64,000 bases of DNA, taken from the NCBI GenBank assembly GCA_030407505.1, contig JASDDH010000008.1, positions 1-64,000 of the forward strand, given 5' to 3'. The DNA comes from Planococcus sp. APC 4015 (GTDB lineage Bacteria > Actinomycetota > Actinomycetes > Actinomycetales > Microbacteriaceae). Below the pieces are notes generated by a model that made no database searches, was not told the origin of the DNA, and worked only from the letters and a program-made list of their open reading frames with translations. Below are positions 63,459-64,000 of the stretch, in pieces. The stretch's first letter is position 1; the number at the start of each line of letters is the position of its first letter. The position numbers and the translations under genes were made by a program.

Positions 63459-64000
63459 ATGACACCGACCGCCACCGGCATCACGCCCCCGACGACGCCG
63501 ACCACCTCCACCCCAGCACCGGTGATCGAGGTCACCGGTGCGATCCGGCCGCGTTACGACGAGGTCCTGACCACCGAGGCGCTCGCGTTCCTCGCCGAAC
63601 TGCACCACCGCTTCGCCGCGCGGCGCCACGATCGCCTCGCCGACCGCATGCGCCGCCGGTTCGAGATCGGCAACGGCCACGATCCGCAGTTCCGCGACGA
63701 CACGCGCCACATCCGCGACGACGCGCAGTGGCGTGTTGCGGGCGCCGGTCCCGGCCTCGAAGACCGCCGCGTCGAGATCACGGGACCCACCGACCCGAAG
63801 ATGACGATCAACGCCCTGAACTCGGGGGCCAAGGTCTGGCTCGCCGACCAGGAGGACGCCACGAGCCCGACGTGGAAGAACGTCATCGAAGGCCAGCTGT
63901 CGCTGCGTGACGCGATCCGCGGCGAGCTGAGCTTCACGAGTCCCGAGGGCAAGACCTATGCCGTCACGGCGACCGAGACCCCGACCATCGTGATGCGCCC
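63459..64000 (+). CDS. aceB: malate synthase A (partial, 3' end outside window)
   Basis: The visible 180 codons match malate synthase A, which joins acetyl-CoA and glyoxylate to make malate in the glyoxylate cycle. Diagnostic is NSGAKVWLADQEDATSPTWKN in part (the ADxEDATSP region of the acetyl-CoA site), preceded by RYDEVLTTEALAFLAELH. After an unconserved proline/threonine-rich N-terminus the family homology starts at about residue 25. The ATG at 63459 has AGGACAGG upstream. The gene is divergent from a RamB-like regulator. Confidence 0.9.
   Translation, partial: MTPTATGITPPTTPTTSTPAPVIEVTGAIRPRYDEVLTTEALAFLAELHHRFAARRHDRLADRMRRRFEIGNGHDPQFRDDTRHIRDDAQWRVAGAGPGLEDRRVEITGPTDPKMTINALNSGAKVWLADQEDATSPTWKNVIEGQLSLRDAIRGELSFTSPEGKTYAVTATETPTIVMR

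Overview
The window reads as a chromosomal segment of a high-GC Gram-positive actinobacterium, most likely Microbacteriaceae (Microbacterium-like). The basis is the very high G+C at third codon positions, purine-rich AGGAGG-type ribosome sites, many 4-bp ATGA/GTGA gene overlaps, F420/flavin luciferase-like enzymes, a RamB-type regulator beside malate synthase, and a GC-rich intergenic repeat with the GCTTCGACGGGCTCAGC core. I see no rRNA, tRNA, CRISPR array, transposase, integrase or phage gene. The window is almost entirely catabolic and transport genes.

Layout. (1) 1-12184 holds a leftward operon: a double-VOC protein, a polar-amino-acid ABC transporter, a fused FAD dehydrogenase and a DapA-family aldolase cut by the window edge. 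Divergent from it are two SDRs, a 3-hydroxyacid dehydrogenase, an HpcH-type aldolase and a DUF885 peptidase. (2) 12186-15825 is an Fbp-type ferric-iron ABC importer. (3) 15841-25107 is an oligopeptide/nickel-type ABC importer with a fused double ATPase, a PPOX protein and a large BNR/Asp-box propeller protein. (4) 25331-31332 holds a frameshifted DUF885 gene, two luciferase-like monooxygenases, an aminotransferase, an Lrp regulator and a TIGR04076 protein. (5) 31329-38289 is an amidohydrolase plus a second peptide-type ABC importer. (6) 38455-49149 is a second amino/imino-acid dehydrogenase island: DapA-like aldolase, DAO oxidoreductase, [2Fe-2S]-FAD oxidoreductase, SDR, a PcaR/PcaU-type IclR regulator, a polar-amino-acid ABC transporter with an odd SDR inside it, and an M24 peptidase. 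(7) 49278-51468 is an Lrp regulator divergent from alanine dehydrogenase, plus a PPOX protein. (8) 51601-61683 is a putrescine/GABA catabolic cluster: GabT, amine oxidase, universal stress protein, APC permease and semialdehyde dehydrogenase, divergent from a PucR regulator and a PuuB-like oxidase. (9) 61839-64000 is a RamB-like regulator divergent from malate synthase (cut by the edge).

The main discovery candidate is a shared operator. A 15-bp palindrome, GTNCG-N5-CGNAC, occurs in six intergenic regions: 6964-7037, 39411-39425, 42385-42418, 43298-43312, 47813-47846 and 49201-49234. It often has a second, weaker copy 19-21 bp away. These regions control both dehydrogenase islands, both amino-acid transporters, the SDRs, the M24 peptidase and the IclR gene itself. 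The motif resembles operators of PcaR/PcaU-type regulators, and the regulator at 43372 is of that type, yet no protocatechuate gene is present. I infer one regulon for an unknown amino- or imino-acid-like substrate (opine, hydroxyproline derivative, N-alkyl amino acid or similar). It uses two differently fused versions of an HcnABC/octopine-oxidase-like dehydrogenase: B-C fused in one locus, A-B fused with separate C in the other.
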